Assembly: GCA_028144365.1 (NCBI GenBank)
Contig: JAOGAX010000001.1
Location: 1 to 64,000 of the forward strand
From: Aquiluna sp.
GTDB lineage: Bacteria; Actinomycetota; Actinomycetes; Actinomycetales; Microbacteriaceae
DNA: 64,000 nt
Direction of reading: 5' to 3'
Positions 20,278-29,911 of this stretch are shown one piece after another; position 1 is the stretch's first letter, and each line of letters begins with the position of its first letter. The translations under genes were made by a program, and so were the position numbers. The notes below the pieces were generated by a model. That model was not told where the DNA came from and did no database searches. It saw only the letters and a program-made list of their open reading frames with translations.

Positions 20278-21455
20278 TGAGCAAGGGCGTCCTAATTGTT
20301 GGAGGCTCTGTGGCCGGCCTTACAGCCGCAGAAACCCTCAGAGAGCAGGGGTACAAGGGCTCGGTCACCATTATTGGAAGTGAGTCCGAGCTTCCCTACC
20401 AGCGACCTCCTTTGTCAAAGCAATTTCTCTCAGGACAGTGGGGAGAAGAAAGAGTTCAGCTGACCTCGAAAAAACGTCTAGAGGACCTAGGAATCTCTTT
20501 TCACATGGGCGTGACGGCAGAGCGACTCGACCCCTCAGAGGCTCAGGTCTTTACATCGGCGGGCACATTTGATTACGAACATCTATTGATAGCAACGGGG
20601 GCTAAAGCTAGAACCTTGACGGGCATTAGCTCTGAAGTTCAAGTTTCATACCTAAGGCAACTTGATGATGCCAAAAACCTCAAATCTGCAATCAAAGCCG
20701 ACGGGCAGATTCTCATTATTGGTGCAGGTGTGCTTGGGTCTGAAATGGCAGCAACTTTGGCTCAGCTAGGGCACCGAGTCACTTTAGTGGGCAATTTCCC
20801 CCATCCGAGACTAGGTGCTGATTTAGAAATACTCTCCAAAGCCGCAACGAGGATTCTTCTTGATCTAGGCGTAGAGCTTCAGATGGATTGCACGGTTGAA
20901 GAGCTCTCGGGAAGTCCTTTGGGCACTTTGGCAGTTCTGAGCAATGGATTCGAGGTTGTGGCTGACTTGGTGATCGGTGCGGTCGGCAGTGTTCCTAATG
21001 TCAGCTGGCTACATGGAAGCGGCCTGGATACTTCGAATGGCATTCTCTGCGATGCAACTGGCCGAGCAGCCTCAGGCATTTACGCGGTAGGCGATGTGGC
21101 TTGCTGGAACAGTAGCCCCAAAGAGGCTAGCCGTATTGAGCACCAAATGATGGCAATTGGACAAGCGGCGTCAGTAGGGACTCTAATCGTAACGGGTAAA
21201 CCAAGTGAACTCCCAGTGCCTTATTTCTGGTCAGAGCTAGCCGACCACAGGGCGCTTATTCTGGGCGAGGTTGGCGCAGACTCAGAAGTTGAGGTTATAG
21301 CTGGGAGTGAGGACTCGCTGAAGTTTGTTGCTGTAGCAAAGTCTAAAGGTCAATTGAAAGGCCTTGTTGGATTGAACATGCCAAAAGAATTTCGCTCCAT
21401 GCGTCCAGTCGTTGAGAAAGCCATCAGGGCGAACCAGGGAGAGAGAAGATATTGA
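20277..21455 (+). CDS. FAD-dependent ferredoxin reductase
   Basis: GGSVAGLTAAETLREQGY, ATGAKARTL, IYAVGDVACW motifs; GTG start overlapping ferredoxin stop. Confidence 0.92.
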   Translation: MSKGVLIVGGSVAGLTAAETLREQGYKGSVTIIGSESELPYQRPPLSKQFLSGQWGEERVQLTSKKRLEDLGISFHMGVTAERLDPSEAQVFTSAGTFDYEHLLIATGAKARTLTGISSEVQVSYLRQLDDAKNLKSAIKADGQILIIGAGVLGSEMAATLAQLGHRVTLVGNFPHPRLGADLEILSKAATRILLDLGVELQMDCTVEELSGSPLGTLAVLSNGFEVVADLVIGAVGSVPNVSWLHGSGLDTSNGILCDATGRAASGIYAVGDVACWNSSPKEASRIEHQMMAIGQAASVGTLIVTGKPSELPVPYFWSELADHRALILGEVGADSEVEVIAGSEDSLKFVAVAKSKGQLKGLVGLNMPKEFRSMRPVVEKAIRANQGERRY

Positions 21456-22672
21456 ACGAAGACCTAAACACAGAATCTACAGAAACTAGAAAGTGTCCAG
21501 TCTCCCATCAAAGAGTTCTTCCCACTGACGGCACTCCTCTGAAACCCTCTCCGACACTGGCTGAGTGGGCAAAGGAAGGGAAGGCAAGCCCGTTGAGCTT
21601 CACAGACGGCCACCAAGGGTGGATCGTTACTGATCACGCCTTAGCTCGAGATCTGCTTGTGGATTCGCGATTTAGTCAACTTCCTCAAAGAATTCCAGGT
21701 GCTCTGACTCAGGTTGCGTTTGGCGACCAGGAGCCAGATGAGCGGGCAGAAGAAGCTTCTCGACTAGCTGGACTTCTAGCTATTGATGGTCCGGAACACG
21801 CAAGGATTCGCCGCACAATCTTAGGTAAGTTCTCGGTTCGTGCCGCGAAAGGGCACGAACCAAAGGTTCGTGAAATCGTGAACAAGCAGATATCTCACTT
21901 AAGCGCTATTGGACCCGGCGTGGATCTCGAGCATGAGTATTCCAATCCAATTTCTACCGCTGTGCACGGACATGTCTTGGGCATACCTGAACACCTTCAA
22001 GACAAGTACTACAGGCTATTTGCGGGAGATTCTTCACAGGCCGAGAAGGTCTACTTTGTTCGAGAGGTGCTTGAAATCAAGCGACTCAACCCAGACGACT
22101 CTGTCCTAGGAGAAATGATCAAGTCTGACCTGAGTGAAGTGGAGGAGGAGGGTCTCGCCTTTGTCTTATTTGTATCCGGGCGCGACTCCGTGGCCTACAT
22201 GATCACTACCACAACGGTAGCTCTGCTTCAGAATCCCTCTGAGCTGGAGAAACTGCGAAATGATTCCAGCCTCATTCCTGCTGCGATCGAAGAATTCATG
22301 CGGTATGGAGCGATGTTCCTGACCCTATTTTCAAGGACTGCCACAGAGGATGTCGAGTTACAGGGCTTTCGCTTTAGCAAGGGGGATTCTGTAGCCGTAT
22401 CACCTGTCGCGGCAAACCGTAATGCTCAGGTGTTCCCTGATCCCAATCAATTTGATGTCACAAGGGACGCTTTCGGTCACCTTGGCTTCGGACATGGAAT
22501 TCATGGTTGCGTTGGCCAGCAACTCGCGCGAGTGGAACTTCGTGTGGCGATCGAAAGCCTGATTAGCAAATTTCCAAAATTGAGATTGCTCGAGGCCGAA
22601 CAAAGCCGGCCAATGGATTTTGCTCACCCTGTTGCCACATACAAGGCAGGTAGGGCAACTGTTTCGTGGTAG
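21452..22672 (+). CDS. Cytochrome P450
   Basis: EEFMR (ExxR) and FGHGIHGCVGQQLARVEL heme-binding loop. Confidence 0.95.
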   Translation: MNEDLNTESTETRKCPVSHQRVLPTDGTPLKPSPTLAEWAKEGKASPLSFTDGHQGWIVTDHALARDLLVDSRFSQLPQRIPGALTQVAFGDQEPDERAEEASRLAGLLAIDGPEHARIRRTILGKFSVRAAKGHEPKVREIVNKQISHLSAIGPGVDLEHEYSNPISTAVHGHVLGIPEHLQDKYYRLFAGDSSQAEKVYFVREVLEIKRLNPDDSVLGEMIKSDLSEVEEEGLAFVLFVSGRDSVAYMITTTTVALLQNPSELEKLRNDSSLIPAAIEEFMRYGAMFLTLFSRTATEDVELQGFRFSKGDSVAVSPVAANRNAQVFPDPNQFDVTRDAFGHLGFGHGIHGCVGQQLARVELRVAIESLISKFPKLRLLEAEQSRPMDFAHPVATYKAGRATVSW

Positions 22673-22779
22673 TCCTCGGTGCCTATGACTTGTGATCAGT
22701 GCGGCGCCCGAAGAGCATGCGGCCATCCGTGTCCTGAATAATTGCTGCGACCAACAGGATTGTTTGCAAAGGCAAGCTG

Positions 22780-23817
22780 CTACCGCGCACTTGGGCCGGT
22801 AGTGCTTTCGCGCACCACCAGTGCGGGCTGAAACGTGATCTGGCGATGCCGGTGGCCCGAGGGGTCTTCAATCTCTTCGATTAGCATCTCGACGCCGGTC
22901 TTGCCCAGTAGCCTGGCGGGTTGCTTGATTGAGGTCAGCGGCACAATCGCCGATTCTGCGAACGCGATGTCGTCATAGCCCACAAGGCCTATCTCCTCGG
23001 GGACCTTTATCGAGGCGTTAAAGACGAATGCCTGCAGCACGCCAACCGCGAGCAAGTCATTGGCGGCAAATACAGCATCGGGACGTTCAATCGGCGGCAT
23101 GGCCACAATTTGGCTTCCCACCTCGCGACCATCAAGGACATCCAGATTTTTCGTAGTAATTACTCGCAGCTGGGCGCCGCCGCGCGATTGCCTAATGGCT
23201 TCGCGAGCGCCGCTGAGGCGGTCGGCCACCTGCTGAATTTCAAGTGGGCCAGCTACAAAAATAATATTTCGATAACCCTGATCAATTAGGTGCTGTAGCG
23301 CCATTCGACCGCCGGCGATGTCGTCAACAGACACTGAACAGCAAATTGACGGATCGGCCTTTCGGTCTACCAATACCGTTTGTGTGCCTTGGCTTCGCAT
23401 CGACTCTATTTCCTCTCTCACGTCTTCAATTGGCGAAACCAAGACCCCACTGATTCGCTGTTCTTGAAACAGGTAGAAATATTTCGACTCGCGCTCCACA
23501 TCCTGGCCACTGTTGCCCATCAGCAGCGAATAATCGGCTTCCTGGGCTTCGATTTCACTTCCGCGGGCGACTTCGGCGAAAAATGGGTTTGAGGCGTCTG
23601 GAACAATTAGCCCCAAGGTTTTGCTCGTGCCAGCCTTCAATTGACGAGCCACATCGTTCCTTATGAACCCAAGTTGGTCGATTGCCTCTTGAACTCGCTT
23701 CCGAGTCGCGGGTGTCACGCGTGTCGGGTGATTCAGCACGTTCGAAACGGTGCCAACTGCGACCCCTGCAATCCGCGCAACATCTTGAACTCTCGGTCTG
23801 GCTGGTTGAGAATTGAT
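22780..23817 (-). CDS. LacI family transcriptional regulator of the rhamnose genes; probable non-canonical start
   Basis: In-frame HTH INSQPARPRVQDVARIAGVAVGTVSNVLNHPTRV; listed ORF starts inside the HTH at a GTG; next upstream in-frame stop at 23833-23835 with no ATG/GTG/TTG between it and the HTH. Confidence 0.85.
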   Translation of the reverse strand: MNSQPARPRVQDVARIAGVAVGTVSNVLNHPTRVTPATRKRVQEAIDQLGFIRNDVARQLKAGTSKTLGLIVPDASNPFFAEVARGSEIEAQEADYSLLMGNSGQDVERESKYFYLFQEQRISGVLVSPIEDVREEIESMRSQGTQTVLVDRKADPSICCSVSVDDIAGGRMALQHLIDQGYRNIIFVAGPLEIQQVADRLSGAREAIRQSRGGAQLRVITTKNLDVLDGREVGSQIVAMPPIERPDAVFAANDLLAVGVLQAFVFNASIKVPEEIGLVGYDDIAFAESAIVPLTSIKQPARLLGKTGVEMLIEEIEDPSGHRHRQITFQPALVVRESTTGPSAR

Positions 23818-23971
23818 GGCTGACCCTCTAACTCAATTTTGAACATTTCAATTCTAGGGATGCGCTCCTCGGTGACAAGTAACGCCCCACCAGCCCCCAT
23901 ATTAGGGTGGCAACGATTTGGTAACCCTAGAATAACCAGGTTGCTAAGATAGCCGCTAAATGCCAGAATCA

Positions 23972-23985
23972 TTGAAACGATTCAA
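23972..23985. promoter_or_regulatory. LacI-type operator TTGAAACGATTCAA
   Basis: Palindrome with central CG, between lacI and rhaM; same motif at 32330 and 32518. Confidence 0.88.
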
Positions 23986-24006
23986 AGAGTATCGAGGTCA
24001 ATAACA

Positions 24007-24375
24007 TTGCCAACTGAAGCCACCAGACAATGCTTCTGGATGCAGGTAAATCCTGAGAAGCCTGGGCAGTTTTTGGCTTACCACGAGCAAGTTTGGTCCG
24101 AAATGCCCAGGGCGCTTGAAAGCACCGGCTGGGCAAACTACTCAATTTTTGAGGACACCTGTGGGCTCTTGGTGGGTTGTTTCGTGACCGAGGCCGGGGT
24201 TGACCCGACAGCAGGCATGTCAACCATTGCGTTGAAAGATCGATGGCAGCGCGAAACAGATAAATTTTTTGATGCTTCGGATACGACAAAAACCGAGGGA
24301 TTAACCCTGCTGACTGAAACCTTCAACTTAGAGTCCCAGCTTGGCGGCCTTGCGGCGGATAACACGGAAAGATAG
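24007..24375 (+). CDS. rhaM: L-rhamnose mutarotase
   Basis: YHEQVWSEMPRALESTGWANYSIF and DRWQRETDKFFD motifs. Confidence 0.93.
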   Translation: MPTEATRQCFWMQVNPEKPGQFLAYHEQVWSEMPRALESTGWANYSIFEDTCGLLVGCFVTEAGVDPTAGMSTIALKDRWQRETDKFFDASDTTKTEGLTLLTETFNLESQLGGLAADNTER

Positions 24376-24381
24376 GGGAAT

Positions 24382-25548
24382 ATGAGCGTTAATGAGGCGG
24401 CACTCGCCAATCTTGAGCAGCTTGAAATCGAGGTGCCCTCCTGGGCATACGGAAACACCGGGACCCGATTTAAGGTCTTCCCGCAGCCTGGTGTGCCCAG
24501 AAACCCATTCGAGAAAATTGAAGATGCTGCCCAGGTGCATAAGTACACCGGTTTGGCGCCGCGAGTCGCTCTGCACATCCCCTGGGATAAAGTCGATGAT
24601 TACTCCCAGCTTTCAAGCTTCGCTGCCGACCACGGCCTTGAGCTGGGCACCATCAATTCGAATACGTTTCAAGACGAGCTTTATAAGCTCGGCAGCCTGA
24701 CCCACTCTGATTCCAAGGTGCGCAAGCGCGCCATCGATCACCACCTCGAGTGCATCGAAATTATGGGCAAGACCGGCTCGCGCGACCTAAAAATTTGGCT
24801 GGCCGATGGCACAAATTACCCCGGTCAGGATGACATGCGGGATCGTCAAGACAGATTGGCCGATTCACTTGGCAAGATTTACGAGCAAATTGGGCCGAGC
24901 CAGCGCCTAGTACTTGAGTATAAGTTTTTTGAGCCGGCTTTCTATCACACCGATGTTCCTGACTGGGGAACCGCCTACGCACAGGTTATGGCGCTGGGTG
25001 AAAGAGCGGTGGTATGTCTTGACACCGGGCACCATGCCCCCGGTACCAATATCGAGTTCATCGTGATGCAGCTATTACGCCTGGGAAAACTCGGGTCATT
25101 TGACTTCAACTCGCGTTTCTATGCCGATGATGACCTGATTGTCGGTGCGGCTGATCCGTTTCAACTGTTCCGGATCATGTTTGAGGTAATTCGTGGCGGT
25201 AGCTTTGACAAGAAATCCAATGTCACCTTCATGCTCGATGAGGGGCACAACATCGAAGCCAAAATCCCGGGCCAGATTCGCTCAGTGCTCAACGTAGTTG
25301 AGATGGCTGCCAGGGCACTGATGATTGACCTCGGTGCACTAGAGCGCGCTCAGGAGGCTGGAGATGTAATGGGAGCAAACGACATTTTCATGGATGCCTT
25401 CTACCTAGATGTTCGCCCCGCGCTCGCCCAGTGGCGTGCTGGCCGTGGGTTGGCAGCAGACCCCATGGCAGAATTTCTAGCAAGCGGCTATCTCGCTCAA
25501 ATTGGGGAGACTCGCGTTGGTGGAAACCAGGCTGGCTGGGGAGCATAA
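24382..25548 (+). CDS. rhaI: L-rhamnose isomerase (RhaI type)
   Basis: GLELGTINSNTFQD, KIWLADGTNYPGQDD, CLDTGHHAPGTNIE, DFNSRFYADDDL. Confidence 0.92.
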   Translation: MSVNEAALANLEQLEIEVPSWAYGNTGTRFKVFPQPGVPRNPFEKIEDAAQVHKYTGLAPRVALHIPWDKVDDYSQLSSFAADHGLELGTINSNTFQDELYKLGSLTHSDSKVRKRAIDHHLECIEIMGKTGSRDLKIWLADGTNYPGQDDMRDRQDRLADSLGKIYEQIGPSQRLVLEYKFFEPAFYHTDVPDWGTAYAQVMALGERAVVCLDTGHHAPGTNIEFIVMQLLRLGKLGSFDFNSRFYADDDLIVGAADPFQLFRIMFEVIRGGSFDKKSNVTFMLDEGHNIEAKIPGQIRSVLNVVEMAARALMIDLGALERAQEAGDVMGANDIFMDAFYLDVRPALAQWRAGRGLAADPMAEFLASGYLAQIGETRVGGNQAGWGA

Positions 25549-25554
25549 ATTTCA

Positions 25555-27591
25555 ATGTCACAGCCAGAAACCATTGCCAAGCTGATTGAAAGATCGAACC
25601 GATTAGGCAGTGACCCTAAAAATACCAACTATGCCGGGGGCAACACTTCGGCCAAGGGTCAAGCCCTAGACCCGGCGTCGGGTGAAACCATTGAATTGAT
25701 GTGGGTCAAGGGCTCGGGCGGTGACCTCGGAACTCTTACCGAGGCAGGATTGGCGGTTCTGCGCCTAGACCGAATCCGTGGCCTGAAAAAGGTTTATCGC
25801 GGCGTAAGGCACGAAGATGAGATGGTGGCTGCCCTCGATTTCTGCCTGCACGGTAATTCAGGGGCTGCGCCCAGCATCGATACCGCGATGCACGCTCTGG
25901 TTGATAAGGCTCACATTGACCACCTGCACCCCGACTCCGGCATTGCCATTGCAACCAGCAAAGACGGGGAAGGCTTAACAAAGAAAATTTTTGGAGACCG
26001 TGTGGTTTGGGTTCCCTGGCGCAGGCCCGGATTTCAACTGGGTCTCGACATCGAGAAGATTCAGACTCAGAACCCGCAGGCCATCGGCTGTATTCTGGGC
26101 GGTCACGGAATGACTGCCTGGGGCGACACCAGCTCTCAAACAGAAAAACACTCGCTTGAAATAATCAAGTCTGCCGAAAGATACATCAGGCAGCACGGCA
26201 AGAAAGAGCCTTTTGGTAGGCCAGTTGCCGGTTTTCAAGCGCTCAAGCCAGCTAGTCGCAGTGAGCGCGCCTCGGCAATTGCGCCACTGCTGCGTGGCTT
26301 GGCTTCAACTGATAAGCCGATGGTCGGGCACTTCACCGATGCCCCCGAAGTACTTGAATTCATGGCCAGCACGAAATACAAGAAGCTAGCCGCACTTGGC
26401 ACCAGCTGCCCTGACCACTTTTTGCGCACCAAGGTTCGCCCGCTGGCGGTTGACCTGCCCGGTGACACTGATATTGAAAAACTGAAAGCCCGCATTCTAA
26501 AACTTCACCAGCAGTTTCGAGCTGACTACGAGCGCTATTACCGCAGTTTCGCTAAGAAAGACTCACCAGCGATGCGTGGCGCGGACCCGGCGATTGTGCT
26601 GATTCCAGGTGTGGGCATGTTTTCCTTCGGAGTCAATAAGCAGACGGCGCGAGTGGCGGGTGAGTTTTACATCAATGCGATAAACGTGATGCGGGGCGCG
26701 GAAGCTATCTCGAGCTACGAACCTATAGCTGAGGCTGAAAAGTTTGCCATCGAATACTGGTTGCTCGAGGAAGCAAAACTGCTGCGGATGCCTAAGCCCA
26801 AGCGTCTGTCAACTCGGGTGGCATTCATAACCGGCAGTGCCTCGGGCATAGGAAAGGCCATTGCAGAACGCGTGGTTGCTGAGGGGGGGTGCGTCGTGGT
26901 CGCTGACCTAAACTTCGAAGCCGCGCAGCAGGTTGCCGAAAACCTCGGTCGCGATGCAGCGCTCGCCGTTTCGGTTGACGTCACAAGTGAAGAGTCAATT
27001 AAGGCGGCGCTCGCCGATGCGGTTAGGCACTTTGGTGGTGTTGACCTGATTGTGAATAATGCCGGACTCTCGTTATCGAAGCCATTGCTTGAGACCACTG
27101 AGCGCGACTGGGATCTTCAGCACGACGTGATGGCCAAGGGGTCATTTTTGGTTTCACGCGAGGCTGCAAGAATTTTGATTGAGCAGGGTATGGGCGGAGA
27201 CATAATCTACATCTCCAGCAAGAACAGCGTATTTGCTGGACCCTATAACATCGCCTACTCGGCTACCAAGGCAGACCAGGCCCATCAGGTGCGGCTGCTG
27301 GCTGCAGAGTTGGGCGCACACAGTATCCGCGTGAACGGCATAAATCCAGACGGGGTAGTTCGTGGCTCGGGTATTTTTGCAGATGGATGGGGCGCGGCCC
27401 GAGCCAAGGTTTACGGTGTGAAAGAGGCGGAGTTGGGTAACTACTACGCTCAGCGCACGCTGCTGAAGCGCGAGGTGCTGCCCGAGACCGTGGCCAACGC
27501 AGTGGTTGCCCTCACTACTGGCGACCTCTCGCACACGACCGGGCTCCACATTCCGGTAGACGCTGGGGTTGCCGCAGCGTTCTTGCGATAA
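25555..27591 (+). CDS. Bifunctional rhamnulose-1-phosphate aldolase / lactaldehyde dehydrogenase (class II aldolase-SDR fusion)
   Basis: N-terminal class II aldolase domain (HPDSGIAIA), C-terminal SDR (TGSASGIGKAIAERV, YSATK). Confidence 0.93.
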   Translation: MSQPETIAKLIERSNRLGSDPKNTNYAGGNTSAKGQALDPASGETIELMWVKGSGGDLGTLTEAGLAVLRLDRIRGLKKVYRGVRHEDEMVAALDFCLHGNSGAAPSIDTAMHALVDKAHIDHLHPDSGIAIATSKDGEGLTKKIFGDRVVWVPWRRPGFQLGLDIEKIQTQNPQAIGCILGGHGMTAWGDTSSQTEKHSLEIIKSAERYIRQHGKKEPFGRPVAGFQALKPASRSERASAIAPLLRGLASTDKPMVGHFTDAPEVLEFMASTKYKKLAALGTSCPDHFLRTKVRPLAVDLPGDTDIEKLKARILKLHQQFRADYERYYRSFAKKDSPAMRGADPAIVLIPGVGMFSFGVNKQTARVAGEFYINAINVMRGAEAISSYEPIAEAEKFAIEYWLLEEAKLLRMPKPKRLSTRVAFITGSASGIGKAIAERVVAEGGCVVVADLNFEAAQQVAENLGRDAALAVSVDVTSEESIKAALADAVRHFGGVDLIVNNAGLSLSKPLLETTERDWDLQHDVMAKGSFLVSREAARILIEQGMGGDIIYISSKNSVFAGPYNIAYSATKADQAHQVRLLAAELGAHSIRVNGINPDGVVRGSGIFADGWGAARAKVYGVKEAELGNYYAQRTLLKREVLPETVANAVVALTTGDLSHTTGLHIPVDAGVAAAFLR

Positions 27592-27593
27592 TC

Positions 27594-29048
27594 GTGGGCG
27601 GTCAACCCGAATTGGCTTCCCAATCAGCTCTGTTCGGTGCCATCGACATCGGGGCGTCTTCGGGGCGAGTAATAGCTGGCCTGGTTAGTAGCGGCAGGCT
27701 GACCGTTCGCGAGGTCCACCGATTCAGCAACGGACCAATTCAGCGTGCAGATCTCTTAGTTTGGAACTTCACTGAGCTGTTTTCTCAGGTTCGAACCGGT
27801 TTGCGCGAACTCGGGGCCTATGGAGAGCGAATGGGGCGCGACGTGGTGAGTGTTGGCATTGACACCTGGGCGGTGGACTACGGCCTGGTCGCAGGAGGAG
27901 AGCTACTTGACCAACCGGCCTGTTACCGTGACCCGCAAAACCAAATTGGGGTAGACCAAGTTCACTCGCAAATTGATTTTGCCCAGCTGTACGGCTTTAC
28001 CGGCATGCAGTTCTTGCCCTTCAATTCGCTCTATCAAATTGCCAGACAGCAGGCACTTCAGCCCGAGCTCTGGGCTCAGGCCGAGCAGCTGCAGCTGCTG
28101 CCCGACTTGATTGGTTATCTGCTCACCGGGCTGTCAAAAACCGAACGGACCAACGCCTCTTCAACTGGGTTGCTCGATGCGCGCACCCGGGAGTTCAGCG
28201 CCGAGTTGCTGCAGCGACTCAAGATAGACCCGTCAAAGTTCGCCCCGCTGGCAGACGCCGGTGAAGAGCTGGGCAAAATAAAACACGAGTTCGGCAGACG
28301 CATGAGCCAGACTCGCGTGGTGCTGGTTGGTTCGCACGACACCGCATCTGCGGTGGTCGGCAACCCGGCTGCCAAGCCCAACTTCGCTTTTTTGTCCAGC
28401 GGCACCTGGTCACTGCTGGGTGCCGAAATAGCCGACCCCATCTTGAGTGAAGCCTCGCGTCAGGCAAATTTCAGTAATGAGCTGGGTGTTGACGGCCGAG
28501 TTCGCTACCTCAAGAACCTTAGTGGGCTGTGGCTACTTTCAGAGAGCCTGCGTTACTGGCAAGAGCAAGGCGAATCGCAAAACCTACACCAGCTGCTTGA
28601 CCAAGCCGCCGAGCTGCCACCAGTGGCAATCATCGACGTAGCCGACCCAAGATTTGTGGCTCCCGGGCCGATGCCCGAGCTGATCGCCGAGCAACTCATC
28701 GAGACCAACAAACCCGGGCCCACCAGTCCCGCCGAGGTTGCATCCGTTATTTTGCACTCGCTGGCAAAAAGCTATTCGGTTGCTCTCGCTCAGCTTAGCG
28801 AGCTTACGGGCCTGAGTTTTGATCGGTTGCACGTCACCGGTGGCGGCAGCCAAAACCAGCTGTTGTGTCAGCTCACGGCGGACTACTGCCAGGTTGAGGT
28901 GATTGCGGGACCGGTTGAGGCTACCGCCATAGGCAATTTGCTGATTCAGGCACGGGCCCACGGTCTCACCGGCAAAACCCTTGAAGACGTGCGCGCCATA
29001 ATTCGCAACTCTGACTTCGAATTGTCAAGTTACCTGCCAAGGGACTAG
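27594..29048 (+). CDS. rhaB: Rhamnulokinase (FGGY family)
   Basis: AIDIGASSGRVIAG, GSHDTASAVVG, LHVTGGGSQNQLLCQLTAD. Confidence 0.94.
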   Translation: MGGQPELASQSALFGAIDIGASSGRVIAGLVSSGRLTVREVHRFSNGPIQRADLLVWNFTELFSQVRTGLRELGAYGERMGRDVVSVGIDTWAVDYGLVAGGELLDQPACYRDPQNQIGVDQVHSQIDFAQLYGFTGMQFLPFNSLYQIARQQALQPELWAQAEQLQLLPDLIGYLLTGLSKTERTNASSTGLLDARTREFSAELLQRLKIDPSKFAPLADAGEELGKIKHEFGRRMSQTRVVLVGSHDTASAVVGNPAAKPNFAFLSSGTWSLLGAEIADPILSEASRQANFSNELGVDGRVRYLKNLSGLWLLSESLRYWQEQGESQNLHQLLDQAAELPPVAIIDVADPRFVAPGPMPELIAEQLIETNKPGPTSPAEVASVILHSLAKSYSVALAQLSELTGLSFDRLHVTGGGSQNQLLCQLTADYCQVEVIAGPVEATAIGNLLIQARAHGLTGKTLEDVRAIIRNSDFELSSYLPRD

Positions 29049-29074
29049 CTCGGCAGGAACGTTTCGGTTGTTGC

Positions 29075-29911
29075 TTAGCCCTTGACCGCGCCGGCGGTCA
29101 TCCCCTCGACAATCCGCTTGTTGAAGAACAGGAACAGCACCAACATCGGAATTGTGATGATCAGGATGTTCATGAACAGCAGGTTGAACGCTGTCAGGAA
29201 CTGACTCTGAAAATTGAATAGGGTCAGCTGAACGGTGGCGTTTTGATCCCCCGGCAGGAAGTAAAGCGGGTTTTGGAAGTCGTTGAAAACAAAAATCGAC
29301 TGCAGTATCACGACCGTGAAAATAACTGACCTCAACAGCGGGAAAATCACCTGGAAAAATAGGCGGATCGGCCCTGCACCGTCGATTACCGCGGCTTCAT
29401 CCAACTCGCGCGGAATTGTGGCTATGAAAGCCCGGAACAGCAAAATACAGAAGGCTATGCCGAATGCGACCTCAATGAAAATCAGCCCGTGGAGCGTCTT
29501 GAAAAGTCCAAGGCCTTGCATCACCCAAATGGTTGGGACCACAGCGGGCGGAATAATTAGCCCGGCCAAGACCAGCGCATTAATCAACCCGGTCCATCTA
29601 GATTTACGCCGCTGTAGAACAAAGGCAATCATCGCTCCGGCAATAACCATGAGCGCTACCGATGCCGCCGTGAGCACGGTTGAATTCCAGAATGCGCGCA
29701 CCAGCATAAACTCCCGCGCTTCAATTACCTGGGTAAGGTTCTCCATAAAAAAGTAACCTTCGCGCGGCAGCGAGAACTCAAGCAGGCCCGCCTCGGCCCG
29801 ACTCTTCACCGCGGTCAGGGCTATAAAAATAAAAGGAACCACGAAGAGCCCGAACGTGACCACAATACCGACGACACCCGAAACTACCTTCAGGATTCTT
29901 TGAGCGCGCAT
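29075..29911 (-). CDS. ABC sugar transporter permease (MalG-like)
   Basis: EAA loop ELDEAAVIDGAGPIRLFFQVIFPLLR. Confidence 0.92.
   Translation of the reverse strand: MRAQRILKVVSGVVGIVVTFGLFVVPFIFIALTAVKSRAEAGLLEFSLPREGYFFMENLTQVIEAREFMLVRAFWNSTVLTAASVALMVIAGAMIAFVLQRRKSRWTGLINALVLAGLIIPPAVVPTIWVMQGLGLFKTLHGLIFIEVAFGIAFCILLFRAFIATIPRELDEAAVIDGAGPIRLFFQVIFPLLRSVIFTVVILQSIFVFNDFQNPLYFLPGDQNATVQLTLFNFQSQFLTAFNLLFMNILIITIPMLVLFLFFNKRIVEGMTAGAVKG

Noticed and set aside
23733-23972. 79-aa ORF upstream of lacI as the true N-terminus of the regulator
   Set aside because: Different frame from the HTH; it would need a frameshift. Kept only as an alternative explanation for the missing start codon.
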